From NCBI RefSeq assembly GCF_001509835.1, contig NZ_JXTJ01000008.1:124001-188000 (forward strand): a stretch of 64,000 nt of DNA. The letters run 5' to 3'. This DNA comes from Allobosea sp. WAO. Lineage in GTDB: Bacteria; Pseudomonadota; Alphaproteobacteria; Rhizobiales; Beijerinckiaceae. The translations under genes and the position numbers were made by a program. Shown piece by piece: positions 19,775 to 28,013 of this stretch; position 1 is the stretch's first letter; the number at the start of each line of letters is the position of its first letter. Under the pieces are notes generated by a model that was not told the origin of the DNA, did not search any database, and was given only the letters and a program-made list of their open reading frames with translations.

Positions 19775-20517
19775 GCGTCATCCTCGAGGCGAGCGACCTC
19801 AATCTGCGCTTCGGCGGCGTGCAGGCGGCGAACGGCGCCTCGCTCAAGGTTTCGGCCAATGAGCGCATCGCCATCATCGGCCCCAATGGCGCCGGCAAGA
19901 CCACATTCATCAATCTCTGCACCGGCTATCTCAAGCCGCAGTCCGGCCGCGTCGTCTTCGCCGGGCAGGACATCACGGCGCTTTCGCCGCGCGCCATCAC
20001 CCGGCTCGGCATCGGCCGCTCCTTCCAGATCCCGCAGCTCTTCCTCGACAACACGGTGATCGACAATCTGCTGCTGGCGCTCTCCGCTCGCGAGGGTTCC
20101 TGGTCGCCCTTCCTGGTGATGGAGCGCCATCCGAAGGCAGGCGAGATGTGGGAGCTGCTCGAAATGGTCGGGCTGAAGGCGATCGGCGGGCGCATCGTGC
20201 GCGAATTGCCGGAGGGCATGCGCAAGCTCGTCGACATCGCCGTCGCGCTGGCGCTCGAGCCCAAGCTGATCTTCATGGACGAGCCGACCAGCGGCGTCTC
20301 TTCGACCGAGAAATTCGAGGTCATGGACACGCTGACGCGCGCGCTCGACGCCCGCGCCACCACGGCGATCTTCGTCGAGCACGATATGGACGTGGTCGCC
20401 CGCTACGCCAGCCGCGTCGCGGTCTGGTCCGGCGGCAGGATCGCGCTCGAAGGCTCGCCCGAAGAGATCCTGAACCATCCCGAGGTGCGCGAGGCCGTGA
20501 TCGGAGTGGGAGTCTGA
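19771..20517 (+). CDS. ABC transporter ATP-binding protein (LivG-like)
   Basis: 248-aa ATPase: Walker A GPNGAGKTT, Q-loop SFQIPQLFLDNTV, Walker B LIFMDEPTSGVS, H-loop VEHDMD. The ABC signature is unusual, LPEGMRKLVDIA where LSGGQ/LPYGQ is expected; I recall this as a subgroup feature of certain LivG-like proteins, not a defect. Start ATG 19771 overlaps the livM-like stop. A longer open frame upstream (from 19540) is only the overlapping permease gene read in another frame. Confidence 0.9.
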   Translation: MSVILEASDLNLRFGGVQAANGASLKVSANERIAIIGPNGAGKTTFINLCTGYLKPQSGRVVFAGQDITALSPRAITRLGIGRSFQIPQLFLDNTVIDNLLLALSAREGSWSPFLVMERHPKAGEMWELLEMVGLKAIGGRIVRELPEGMRKLVDIAVALALEPKLIFMDEPTSGVSSTEKFEVMDTLTRALDARATTAIFVEHDMDVVARYASRVAVWSGGRIALEGSPEEILNHPEVREAVIGVGV

Positions 20518-20519
20518 TC

Positions 20520-21215
20520 ATGCTGGAGATCAAGGGACTTTCAGCCGAGATCGAGGGCGTGCAGGTGCTGCGCCGGGCGAATCTCTCTCTGGCCGAGGGC
20601 GCGACCGTGGCGCTGATCGGCCGCAATGGCGCCGGCAAGACCAGTCTGCTGCGCGCCATCATGGGCTTCATGAAGGTGACTGAGGGCGCGATCAGCTTCG
20701 ATGGGCGCCCGCTCGACAGCGTGAAGGCGCATCTGCGCCCGCGCCTCGGCATCGGCTATGCGCCGGAGGACCGGCGCCTGTTCTCGAGCTTCAGCATCGA
20801 GGAGAACATCCGCCTGCCGGCCGAGGTGATGAAGCTGCCGGCGGCCGAGGTCGCGCGCCGGCTGGAGAGCATCTACGCCGTGCTCCCTGAGCTCGCCGAG
20901 CTGCGCCATCGGCCGGCGGCGGGCCTCTCCGGCGGTCAGGGCAAGATGGCGGCGCTGGCGCGGGCTCTGATGGTCGGCAGCCGGGTGATCCTGCTCGACG
21001 AGCCCTTCCAGGGCCTCGCCCCGGTTCTGGCGAACCGCTATGCGGCGGCGCTGCGGACCTTGCGCGACAGCCATCCCGACATCGCCCTGCTGATCACCGA
21101 ATCCAATCCGAGCCTGCTGCGCAGTTTCGCCGAGAAAGCCTATGCTATCGAGCGCGGCGAGGTCAGCGAAACTGCGCTTGCCGCAAGCTCGCTCGCTGCG
21201 GCCGGGCTGCATTGA
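20520..21215 (+). CDS. ABC transporter ATP-binding protein (LivF-like)
   Basis: 231-aa ATPase: Walker A GRNGAGKTS, signature LSGGQGKMAALARAL, Walker B VILLDEPFQGLAP. The usual VEQN after Walker B reads LLITESNPS, a small departure from typical LivF. Starts 2 bases after the LivG-like stop. Last transporter gene of the operon; 207 bases with no visible gene follow before the aldehyde dehydrogenase. Confidence 0.88.
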   Translation: MLEIKGLSAEIEGVQVLRRANLSLAEGATVALIGRNGAGKTSLLRAIMGFMKVTEGAISFDGRPLDSVKAHLRPRLGIGYAPEDRRLFSSFSIEENIRLPAEVMKLPAAEVARRLESIYAVLPELAELRHRPAAGLSGGQGKMAALARALMVGSRVILLDEPFQGLAPVLANRYAAALRTLRDSHPDIALLITESNPSLLRSFAEKAYAIERGEVSETALAASSLAAAGLH

Positions 21216-21422
21216 GGGCCGGGCGCAAGCTCCTTTCCCGAGCCGGGCAGGGCGGGCGAGGGAGGCGATCTTTTACTGCCTGCCGCGATTCGTCGTGCGG
21301 CCAGCGCAAGGCGTCCGATCGCATGGCCGACTATCCCGATCCCTGACGATCCCTCACAAGGGGCGCCACAGGTCGAGGCTCGCCTCACAGGACACGCCTC
21401 GCAGGACTTGGAAGGATTTTAC

Positions 21423-22856
21423 ATGACCCAGCATTTCATCAACGGCCGTTATGTGGCCGGCCGCACCGGCGAGACCATGGCCGTGCTCGCTCCCGCGACG
21501 GGCGAGGAATTCACCCGCATCGCCTGCGGCAACGCGCAGGATATCGACGATGCCGTGAAGGCGGCGCAGGCCGCCTATGAAGGCGCCTGGGGCAAGCTCA
21601 CCGCCGCCGAGCGCGGCCGGCTGATCTCCAAGCTCGCCCTCAAGGTCCAGGACCATTTCGAGGAGCTGGCCAAGATCGAGGCGCGGGATACCGGCAAGCC
21701 GATGGCGCAGGCCCGGGCCGATATCGAGGCGACCGCGCGCTATTTCGAATTCTATGGCGGCGCCGCCGACAAGGTGCACGGCCACATCATCCCGTTCCTC
21801 AACGGCTACAGCGTCAACGTCGTCCACGAGCCCTATGGCGTCACCGGGCATATCCTGCCCTGGAACTACCCTGCGCAGATGATCGGCCGTTCGCTGACCG
21901 CTTCGCTCGCCATGGGCAATGCGGTGGTGCTGAAGCCGGCCGAGGATGCCTGCCAGAGCGCGCTGCGGCTGGCTGAGCTCGCCTCGGAGGTCGGCTTCCC
22001 CGATGGCGCGATCAACATCGTCACCGGCCGCGGCCATGAGGCCGGCGAAGCGCTCTGCCGCAATCCCGGCGTCGGCTTCATCTCCTTCACCGGCTCGCCG
22101 CAGGTCGGCCAGATCATCCAGAAGGCCTGCGCCGACAATTTCATCACCTGCACGCTCGAACTCGGCGGCAAGTCTCCGCAGATCATCTTCGACGACGCCG
22201 ATTTCGACGCGGCGATCCCGACCGTCTGCAAGGCCATCGTCCAGAACACCGGGCAGACCTGCTCGGCCGGCAGCCGCGTGCTCGTCCAGAAGAACGTCTA
22301 TGACGAGTTCATCGGCGCCGTCGCCAAGGAGTTCACCAAGCTGCGCGCCGGCACGCCGGAGATGGACCTGGATTGCGGCCCGGTGATCAACGCCAAGCAG
22401 CGCGGCCGTGTGCAGAGCTTCATCGACCAGGCCCGCGAGCAGGGCATTCCGGTCCTCGCCGAGGGCGCGATCGCGCAGGGCGTGCCGAATGGCGGCTTCT
22501 ATGTGACGCCGACGCTGTTCGGCCAGGTGCCGCGCGGCAACCGGCTGGAGCAGGAGGAGGTGTTCGGGCCGGTGCTGGCCGCCTTCTCCTTCGAGGACGA
22601 GGAGGATGCCGTCCGGCTCGCTAATTCCACCGCCTATGGCCTTGTCGCCGGCGTCTGGACCGGCAATGGCGGGCGCCAGCAGCGCGTCGCCAAGCGCGTC
22701 CGGGCCGGCCAGGTCTTCATCAACGGCTATGGCGCCGGCGGCGGCATCGAACTGCCCTTCGGCGGCACCGGCAAGAGCGGCCATGGCCGCGAGAAGGGCT
22801 TCATGGCGCTCGAAGAGTTCGCCGTCAGCAAGACCATCGTGCACAAGCACGGCTGA
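21423..22856 (+). CDS. NAD(P)-dependent aldehyde dehydrogenase
   Basis: 477-aa ALDH-superfamily enzyme. Catalytic residues are present: Asn in LPWNYPAQM, general base Glu in TLELGGKSP, nucleophilic Cys in NTGQTCSAGSR; C-terminal ELPFGGTGKSGHGREKG is the cofactor/oligomer segment. It oxidises an aldehyde to the acid (betaine-aldehyde/aromatic-aldehyde type cannot be separated). The start ATG at 21423 has GGAAGGA 6 bases upstream. Position after the ABC operon suggests action on a metabolite of the imported compound. Confidence 0.9.
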   Translation: MTQHFINGRYVAGRTGETMAVLAPATGEEFTRIACGNAQDIDDAVKAAQAAYEGAWGKLTAAERGRLISKLALKVQDHFEELAKIEARDTGKPMAQARADIEATARYFEFYGGAADKVHGHIIPFLNGYSVNVVHEPYGVTGHILPWNYPAQMIGRSLTASLAMGNAVVLKPAEDACQSALRLAELASEVGFPDGAINIVTGRGHEAGEALCRNPGVGFISFTGSPQVGQIIQKACADNFITCTLELGGKSPQIIFDDADFDAAIPTVCKAIVQNTGQTCSAGSRVLVQKNVYDEFIGAVAKEFTKLRAGTPEMDLDCGPVINAKQRGRVQSFIDQAREQGIPVLAEGAIAQGVPNGGFYVTPTLFGQVPRGNRLEQEEVFGPVLAAFSFEDEEDAVRLANSTAYGLVAGVWTGNGGRQQRVAKRVRAGQVFINGYGAGGGIELPFGGTGKSGHGREKGFMALEEFAVSKTIVHKHG

Positions 22857-22911
22857 ACCCAGCTCTAGACTCCCCGGCGCAGGATCCCCCGAAATCGGGT
22901 CTTGCGCCGGC

Positions 22912-23667
22912 ATGCCGGCCGCGTATCCAATGATCGCCATGGGCACCCGGCCGGCAGGCGACACCGTCGACATTCTCGAAACGCTGCTGGCGCCCCTGCA
23001 GGATCGCCGCATCCTCGATATCGGCTGCGGCCGGGGCCATCTCTTGCATGCGCTCACCGAGCGTGGCGCCCGCATGGCCGGCGTCGATCCCGACGAGGCG
23101 GCGCTGGAAGCGGCGCGCGCGCTCGTCCCGAAGGCGCAGCTCCACAAGGCCGGCGCGCAGCATCTGCCCTGGGGCGATGCCTCAATGCATGTGGCAATCT
23201 TCCTCAACAGCCTGCATCACGTACCGGTCCCGGAGATGCTGCCGGCGCTGGAGGAGGCCGCCCGCGTCGTCGGCAAGGGCGGCGCCATCGTTGTCGTCGA
23301 GCCGCTTTCGGAAGGCACCTTCTTCGATGCGCTGCGCCTGATCGAGGATGAGACCGAGGTTCGTCAGGCCGCCCAGGAGGCGATCGTCAGGGCGATGCGC
23401 CGCGGCGTCGTCAGCGAGATCAGCCGGATCGAATTCGATCGGATCGAGGCTTTTCCCGATCTCGCCGCCTTCGTCGCGCGTGCGGTCGCCGCCGATCCGG
23501 CGCGCTTGGAGCAGGCGGTGGCGGCGCGTGACAAGCTGCAGGCCCGTTTCGAGACCTTGTCGGAGCGCGACGGGCGCGGCTATCTCCTGCATCAGCCGAT
23601 CCGGCTGCATCATTTCAAAGTGCCGGTCGGACCGCGGCCGGTGGTCAATCCCGCACTTTACGGCTGA
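22912..23667 (+). CDS. class I SAM-dependent methyltransferase
   Basis: About 251 aa with the Rossmann methyltransferase motifs: I LDIGCGRGHLLHAL, acidic end of strand 2 GVDPDEAAL, and post-I region AIFLNSLHHVPVPEML followed by GGAIVVVEPL. Substrate unknown. The start is uncertain between ATGs at 22912, 22930 and 22939; none has a strong Shine-Dalgarno. The coding frame itself extends further left only as a shadow of the aldehyde dehydrogenase gene. The gene converges with the Lrp-type regulator 9 bases away. Confidence 0.78.
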   Translation: MPAAYPMIAMGTRPAGDTVDILETLLAPLQDRRILDIGCGRGHLLHALTERGARMAGVDPDEAALEAARALVPKAQLHKAGAQHLPWGDASMHVAIFLNSLHHVPVPEMLPALEEAARVVGKGGAIVVVEPLSEGTFFDALRLIEDETEVRQAAQEAIVRAMRRGVVSEISRIEFDRIEAFPDLAAFVARAVAADPARLEQAVAARDKLQARFETLSERDGRGYLLHQPIRLHHFKVPVGPRPVVNPALYG

Positions 23668-23676
23668 CTATGTCGC

Positions 23677-24231
23677 CTATCCGGCGCTGGCCTCGCCCGG
23701 CGCGCGCGGAGCTTTGACCCGTCCGGGCCAGTCCTGCGTGACGCCCGGCTGCACCGGCCGCTCCAGATAGGTCGAGAGCACGACATAGCTGCGCGTCGCG
23801 GTGACGCCGGGGACGTCGTAGATCTTCGCCAGCAGGCCTTCGAGCGCATGCGTGCTCTCGGTGCGGACCTTCAGCAGCATGCAGGTGTCGCCGGCGACCG
23901 AATGGATCTCCTCGACCTCGGGATGGGCCTCGATCGCCAGCAGCGTCGTCGTCTTGCCCCAGCCGGTGGTGTCGACATGGACGAAGGCGAGCAGCGTCTT
24001 GCCGGTCGCCTCAGGCTCGATCAGCGCCGCGATCCGCTTGATCGCGCCGGAACGCCGCAGGCGCTTCACCCGCTCATGCGCTGCCGGCGGCGACAGGCCC
24101 ACGCGCTCGCCGAGTTCAGCATAGCTCGTCGTCGCATCCTCGACGAGGACGCCTAACAGCTTTCGGTCCATTGCATCGAGTTCGCGCTCGGACGTGCGGC
24201 CGCGCCGAACGCCATCTGTTTTTTCGAGCAT
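23677..24231 (-). CDS. Lrp/AsnC family transcriptional regulator
   Basis: 184 aa: helix-turn-helix at ~18-75 (MDRKLLGVLVEDATTSYAEL ... LSPPAAHERVKRLRRSGAI) followed by the RAM/AsnC ligand domain (~85-165, e.g. VAGDTCMLLKVRTES, GVTATRSYVVLSTYLE). GGAGAA precedes the ATG at 24231. It is divergent from the MFS transporter with 48 bases between starts; a perfect palindrome over the MFS start (24267-24283) is a natural operator candidate, so it likely controls that transporter and perhaps itself. Confidence 0.88.
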   Translation of the reverse strand: MLEKTDGVRRGRTSERELDAMDRKLLGVLVEDATTSYAELGERVGLSPPAAHERVKRLRRSGAIKRIAALIEPEATGKTLLAFVHVDTTGWGKTTTLLAIEAHPEVEEIHSVAGDTCMLLKVRTESTHALEGLLAKIYDVPGVTATRSYVVLSTYLERPVQPGVTQDWPGRVKAPRAPGEASAG

Positions 24232-24266
24232 TCGATATTCTCCGATTGAACCGGAATTTAGTTCGG

Positions 24267-24283
24267 TCATTTTGCCAAAATGA
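24267..24283. promoter_or_regulatory. perfect palindrome over the MFS start codon, candidate Lrp-type operator
   Basis: TCATTTTGCCAAAATGA: 8-base arms with a 1-base centre, in the short divergent region between the Lrp/AsnC gene and the MFS gene. The right arm contains the MFS ATG (24280). AT-rich palindromes of this kind are usual Lrp-family sites. Confidence 0.6.
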
Positions 24284-26706
24284 CGAATGTAGATCAAATC
24301 GCCTCTCGGGTACCGGCCGCCGCCTACGCGCTGTGCCTGTGCATCGGGCTCATCGGCGCGAACTCGCTGGCGCTCGGGCCGATCGCGCCGCGCGTCGCCG
24401 AGAGCTTCGTCAGCACGGTTCCGGCGGTGATGGCGGCCTCGGCCGCCTTCGGCATCGGCACGGCGGCGAGCGCGCTCCTGCTCGCCGGGCTGATCGACCG
24501 CTTCGGGCCGGGACGCATGCTGCGCTATGCGCTGCTCGCCTTTCTGGCTGCGCTCGCGGTGAGCGGCGCGGCGCCGGTCCTGCCGGCTTTCATCGGCGCC
24601 CAATTGCTGGCCGGGCTCGCCGCCGGAGTCGCGCTCCCAGCAATCTACACGCTTGCCGCGCTGGCATCACCGCCCGGCCGCGAAAGCGACACGCTCGGCG
24701 TGGTCCTGTTCGGCTGGACGTTGAGCATGGTCGCGGGCGTCTCGCTCTCGGCGGTGATCGCCGACCTGTTCGGCTGGCGCATGGTCTACGGCATCGTCGT
24801 GATCGCAGGCCTCGCGGCCGTAGCCGGAATCTCGAAGCTCACTGCGGGCGGCGGCGCTACCGGCCGTGCCGCGCCGTCGCCGCTCTCGGCCTTGCGTATT
24901 CCCGGCATTGCGCCGCTGCTCTTCGCCTGCGCCGCCTTCATGGCCTCGTTCTACGGTGTCTACGCCTATGTCGGCGACCATCTGCACCGGGTGCTGGGCC
25001 TCCCCGTAAGCGCCGCCGGCCTGCTCGCCCTCTGCTACGGCCTGGGCTTCGGTGCTACCACCTTTCTCGACCGCTGGATCGACCGCCTCGGCCCGGCCCG
25101 CCTGCTGCCGCTGTTCTTCACGCTCGTCGGCAGCGTCTACCTGCTGATGAGCCTGGCTGCCGGGTCCTATCCCGCGTTGCTCGCCGTTGTGTTCTGCTGG
25201 GGCATGGCCAACCATGCGGCGCTGAACGTGCTGATCGTCAGGCTGGCCGCGCTCGATCCTGCCCGCCGGGGCGCGATCATGGGCCTCAACAGCGGCGTCA
25301 CCTATCTTGCGCTCTTCGTTGGAACGACCGCATTCGGGCCGCTCTATGCCCGCGCCGGCTTCGCGGCGCTTGCGCTGACGGCGGTCGCATTGATGCTGAC
25401 GGCGGCACTCGTGACCGCGCTCGTGTCCCGAGCCGTCATTCCGGGGCAGACCGACGGCCTGAGCCCGGAACCCAGAGGTTCTGGGTTCCGGGCTCGCCGC
25501 TTTGCGGCGACCCGGAATGACCGAGAGCGGACCTCACATCTGGATGATGTGCCGGATCGTGCGGCCCTCGTGCAGCGCGTCGAAGCCCTCATTGATGCCG
25601 TCGAGCGGGCTCGAACTGGTCCAGAGCTTGTCCACCGGCAGCCGGCCGCGTTGATAGAGGTCGATGAAGCGGGGAATATCGCGCACCGGGATGCAGGAGC
25701 CGACATAGGACCCCTTCAGCGTGCGCTCCTCGCCGACGAGCCGCACCGGCGCCAGCGACATCGTATGGGCGGGGTTGGCAAGGCCGGCAGTGGTGGTCGT
25801 GCCGCCGCGCCGGGTGATCTGGTAGGCGAGTTCGAGCGCCTTGACCGAACCGGCCATTTCGAGGCCGTGGTCGACGCCGCCCTTTGTGGCGGCGCGGATC
25901 GCCTCGACGACATCTGGCGCGCCGGCGTTGAAGGTGTCGGTCGCGCCGAGTTCGCGGGCGATCTTCAGCTTCTCGTCGGAGAGGTCGACGGCGATGACGC
26001 GCGAGGCGCCGCAGGCGACGGCGCCGAGCAAAGCGGAGAGACCGACGCCGCCGAGGCCGACCACCGCAGCGGTCTCGCCAGCGCGGACCTTGGCGGTGTT
26101 CACCGCGGCGCCGACGCCGGTCAGCACGGCGCAGCCGAACAGTGCGGCGATCTCGTGCGGGATATCAGCGTCGATCTTGACCAGCGAATGCCGCGACATC
26201 ACCGCATGCTCGGCGAAGGCAGAGACGCCGACATGATGGTTCACCGGCTTGCCGTTCTGCGAGAGCCGGCGCCCGCCGGCCATCAGCTCACCGACGCCAT
26301 TGGCGGCATTGCCGGGCTCGCACAGGGCAGGGCGCCCCTCGCTGCAGGGCGCGCAATGGCCGCAGGACGGTACGAAGACCATGATGACACGGTCGCCCTT
26401 CCTGAGGTCGGTGACGCCGGGGCCGACCTCTTCGACCTCGCCAGCCGCCTCATGGCCGAGCACCATCGGCACCGGGCGCGGCCGGTTGCCATCGATCACC
26501 GAGAGGTCGGAATGGCAGAGCCCGGCGGCCCGGACCTTGACCAGCACCTCGCCCATGCCGGGCGGGGCAAGCTCGACCTCCTCGATCCGGAGCGGCTTGG
26601 ATTGCGCATAGGGGGCGGCGACAGGGCTGGCATGGAGGACGGCGGCACGGGTCTTCAAGGCGTATCCTCGCATCGTATGCTTCGTTGGCCTCAGCCCTCA
26701 TCCTGA
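24280..26706 (+). CDS. MFS transporter, frame extended by lost stop codon
   Basis: The MFS part is about 390 residues (24280-~25434) with twelve hydrophobic segments and the loop motif GLIDRFGPGRMLRYAL. After ...VTALVSRAV the frame enters palindromic element F at 25435 and then has no stop until 26706, giving 808 aa. The last ~390 residues are polar, Arg/Asp/Gly-rich and are the exact antisense of the alcohol dehydrogenase gene, so they are not a real domain. Either the stop was lost when the palindrome inserted, or there is a frameshift: another frame would stop at 25520. A functional permease core is likely. No Shine-Dalgarno precedes the ATG, which lies inside a palindrome, so translation may be leaderless. 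Confidence 0.6.
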   Translation: MTNVDQIASRVPAAAYALCLCIGLIGANSLALGPIAPRVAESFVSTVPAVMAASAAFGIGTAASALLLAGLIDRFGPGRMLRYALLAFLAALAVSGAAPVLPAFIGAQLLAGLAAGVALPAIYTLAALASPPGRESDTLGVVLFGWTLSMVAGVSLSAVIADLFGWRMVYGIVVIAGLAAVAGISKLTAGGGATGRAAPSPLSALRIPGIAPLLFACAAFMASFYGVYAYVGDHLHRVLGLPVSAAGLLALCYGLGFGATTFLDRWIDRLGPARLLPLFFTLVGSVYLLMSLAAGSYPALLAVVFCWGMANHAALNVLIVRLAALDPARRGAIMGLNSGVTYLALFVGTTAFGPLYARAGFAALALTAVALMLTAALVTALVSRAVIPGQTDGLSPEPRGSGFRARRFAATRNDRERTSHLDDVPDRAALVQRVEALIDAVERARTGPELVHRQPAALIEVDEAGNIAHRDAGADIGPLQRALLADEPHRRQRHRMGGVGKAGSGGRAAAPGDLVGEFERLDRTGHFEAVVDAALCGGADRLDDIWRAGVEGVGRAEFAGDLQLLVGEVDGDDARGAAGDGAEQSGETDAAEADHRSGLASADLGGVHRGADAGQHGAAEQCGDLVRDISVDLDQRMPRHHRMLGEGRDADMMVHRLAVLREPAPAGHQLTDAIGGIAGLAQGRAPLAAGRAMAAGRYEDHDDTVALPEVGDAGADLFDLASRLMAEHHRHRARPVAIDHREVGMAEPGGPDLDQHLAHAGRGKLDLLDPERLGLRIGGGDRAGMEDGGTGLQGVSSHRMLRWPQPSS
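25435..25521. repeat. palindromic (REP-like) element F at the MFS 3' end
   Basis: Outer arms GTCATTCCGGG (25435-25445) and CCCGGAATGAC (25511-25521). Inside is a 16-base perfect inverted repeat, 25461-25476 against 25480-25495, starting GAGCCCGGAACCCAGA, with a 3-base loop. It occupies the point where the MFS coding frame should end. Confidence 0.8.
25534..26658 (-). CDS. zinc-dependent alcohol dehydrogenase
   Basis: 374-aa medium-chain dehydrogenase. Catalytic zinc ligands are visible (C in GLCHSDLS, H in GHEAAGEVEEVG, C in FGCAVLTGVGA) and the structural-zinc four-Cys lobe is CGHCAPCSEGRPALC; the NAD site is GLGGVGLSALLGA. Closest in style to class III-like alcohol dehydrogenases; substrate open. 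I prefer the TTG start at 26658 (protein starting M-K-T-R-A-A-V-L) because GAGGA lies 8 bases before it; an ATG at 26673 would add five residues. The gene is overlapped on the other strand by the run-on MFS frame. Confidence 0.88.
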   Translation of the reverse strand: MKTRAAVLHASPVAAPYAQSKPLRIEEVELAPPGMGEVLVKVRAAGLCHSDLSVIDGNRPRPVPMVLGHEAAGEVEEVGPGVTDLRKGDRVIMVFVPSCGHCAPCSEGRPALCEPGNAANGVGELMAGGRRLSQNGKPVNHHVGVSAFAEHAVMSRHSLVKIDADIPHEIAALFGCAVLTGVGAAVNTAKVRAGETAAVVGLGGVGLSALLGAVACGASRVIAVDLSDEKLKIARELGATDTFNAGAPDVVEAIRAATKGGVDHGLEMAGSVKALELAYQITRRGGTTTTAGLANPAHTMSLAPVRLVGEERTLKGSYVGSCIPVRDIPRFIDLYQRGRLPVDKLWTSSSPLDGINEGFDALHEGRTIRHIIQM

Positions 26707-26812
26707 GGAGCGATCGCAGATCGCGTCTCGAAGGATGGACGGGTTGTCCCCAGAACTTGCCGGAGCATCCTTCGAGACACCGCTGCGCGGCTCCTCAGGA
26801 TGAGGGCTGAGG
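26689..26812. repeat. long intergenic inverted repeat (element H)
   Basis: Perfect 23-base arms at 26689-26711 and 26790-26812 (starting CCTCAGCCCTCATCCTGAGG) and a second nested pair, GTCTCGAAGGATG against CATCCTTCGAGAC. It lies between two genes transcribed to the left, upstream of the alcohol dehydrogenase. This 'cctcatcctgaggagc...ctcgaaggatg' type is a known style of dispersed palindrome in Rhizobiales and is a different family from elements B-F. Confidence 0.8.
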
Positions 26813-26865
26813 ATGTGCGGGAGAGTGGGCGCCGAAGCTACCGGCTGTCAAAGACGAAATGCCGA

Positions 26866-27828
26866 TCAGCCATATAAGGTCGGCTGATCGCCATCCTCGC
26901 CGAGCGTCGCGGCCCAGCTTTCGTCGGTGACGAGCCCGCGCAGGATCTCCCAGGAGAGCTGGCCGATAGCTCGTGCCGCTGCCGGCATCGGCCGCTCGGT
27001 CGAATAGGCGAGGTAGACCTTGCGGTAGAGCGAGGGCCGCTCGATCGGCCAGGTCCGGAAGGTGCCGGCCTTCTCCTGCGCTCTCACGGCCATGCGCGGC
27101 AGGATGCCGTAGCCGAGCCCGCGTTCCGCAAGGCGCTTGATCTGTGCATAGGATTCGATCTCGACGGCGGCGTGGACCGTCGCGTTGATGCCGGCAGCCG
27201 CCTCGTCGATCTGGTCGCGCAGGCCATGGCCGGGCCCCGGCAGGATCAGGTCGAGCCCCGCCGCCTCGGCCAGCGTCACCGGTTCGCCCGGCTGCGTTGC
27301 GAGCGCCGTCAGCGCCGGCACGCCGAACAGGCAGAGTTCCTCGGTCAGGACATGGTGGATGCCGAGCCCCTTGGGATCGGAGGTCGAGTAGATCACCGCG
27401 AGGTCGACCTCGCCCTTGCGCAGCCAGTCGAGCACGAAGCCGCTCATCGCCTCGGCGATGCGGATGCGCACCGCCGGGTAGCGCTCCTTCGCAGCCTCGA
27501 TCAGCGGCACGCTGAACTGTTCGCTGACCGTCCCCGGCAAGCCGATGCGGACCTCGCCGGCAGGCGCAACCGTCTCGCCGCGCACGCAGTCGCGCAGATC
27601 GGCGAATTCGGCGAGGATGGTGCGGGCCCGCTCCAGCAGGCGCTCGCCGGCCTCGGTCGCCACGACGCCGCGTGTGCCGCGATGCAGGAGCGCGACGCCG
27701 AGTTCGTCCTCCATATGCCGCAGATGCTGGCTCAGCGCCGGCTGCGCCACGCGCAGCTTGGTCGCAGCCTTCGAGAAAGAGCCCTGTTCGACGATGGCCG
27801 TGAAATAGCGCAACTGGCGCAGATCCAT
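26866..27828 (-). CDS. LysR-family transcriptional regulator
   Basis: 320 aa: N-terminal winged helix-turn-helix (MDLRQLRYFTAIVEQGSFSK, then AATKLRVAQPALSQHLRHME) and a LysR substrate domain from ~90. It resembles the CynR/NAC-like group in its long C-terminal half. Divergent from the metallo-beta-lactamase-fold gene, which is its most likely target. In the 185-base intergenic region TTCGCT (27890-27895) and AGCGAA (27908-27913) form a LysR-like interrupted dyad. Confidence 0.9.
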   Translation of the reverse strand: MDLRQLRYFTAIVEQGSFSKAATKLRVAQPALSQHLRHMEDELGVALLHRGTRGVVATEAGERLLERARTILAEFADLRDCVRGETVAPAGEVRIGLPGTVSEQFSVPLIEAAKERYPAVRIRIAEAMSGFVLDWLRKGEVDLAVIYSTSDPKGLGIHHVLTEELCLFGVPALTALATQPGEPVTLAEAAGLDLILPGPGHGLRDQIDEAAAGINATVHAAVEIESYAQIKRLAERGLGYGILPRMAVRAQEKAGTFRTWPIERPSLYRKVYLAYSTERPMPAAARAIGQLSWEILRGLVTDESWAATLGEDGDQPTLYG

Positions 27829-27889
27829 CGCCGCTCCTGCTTCCCGATCTCTGATCAGCGCCCTGCCGGCCCGGCGGGCAGCAGCAGCT

Positions 27890-27913
27890 TTCGCTTATGC
27901 AGACTAGAGCGAA
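27890..27913. promoter_or_regulatory. candidate LysR binding dyad
   Basis: TTCGCT-N12-AGCGAA in the divergent region between the LysR gene and the MBL-fold gene. Spacing fits the interrupted dyads (T-N11-A type) bound by LysR regulators; the arms are only 6 bases, so chance is possible. Confidence 0.35.
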
Positions 27914-28013
27914 GGCTTATTGGCCGTCCACTGCGCGGGCGTGCAAGCTGCCCGTGCGGCAAGGCCGGGCGCCCGCCCAGACCCGGCGTCGCTCTGAACC
28001 CAGGAGGAACGCC

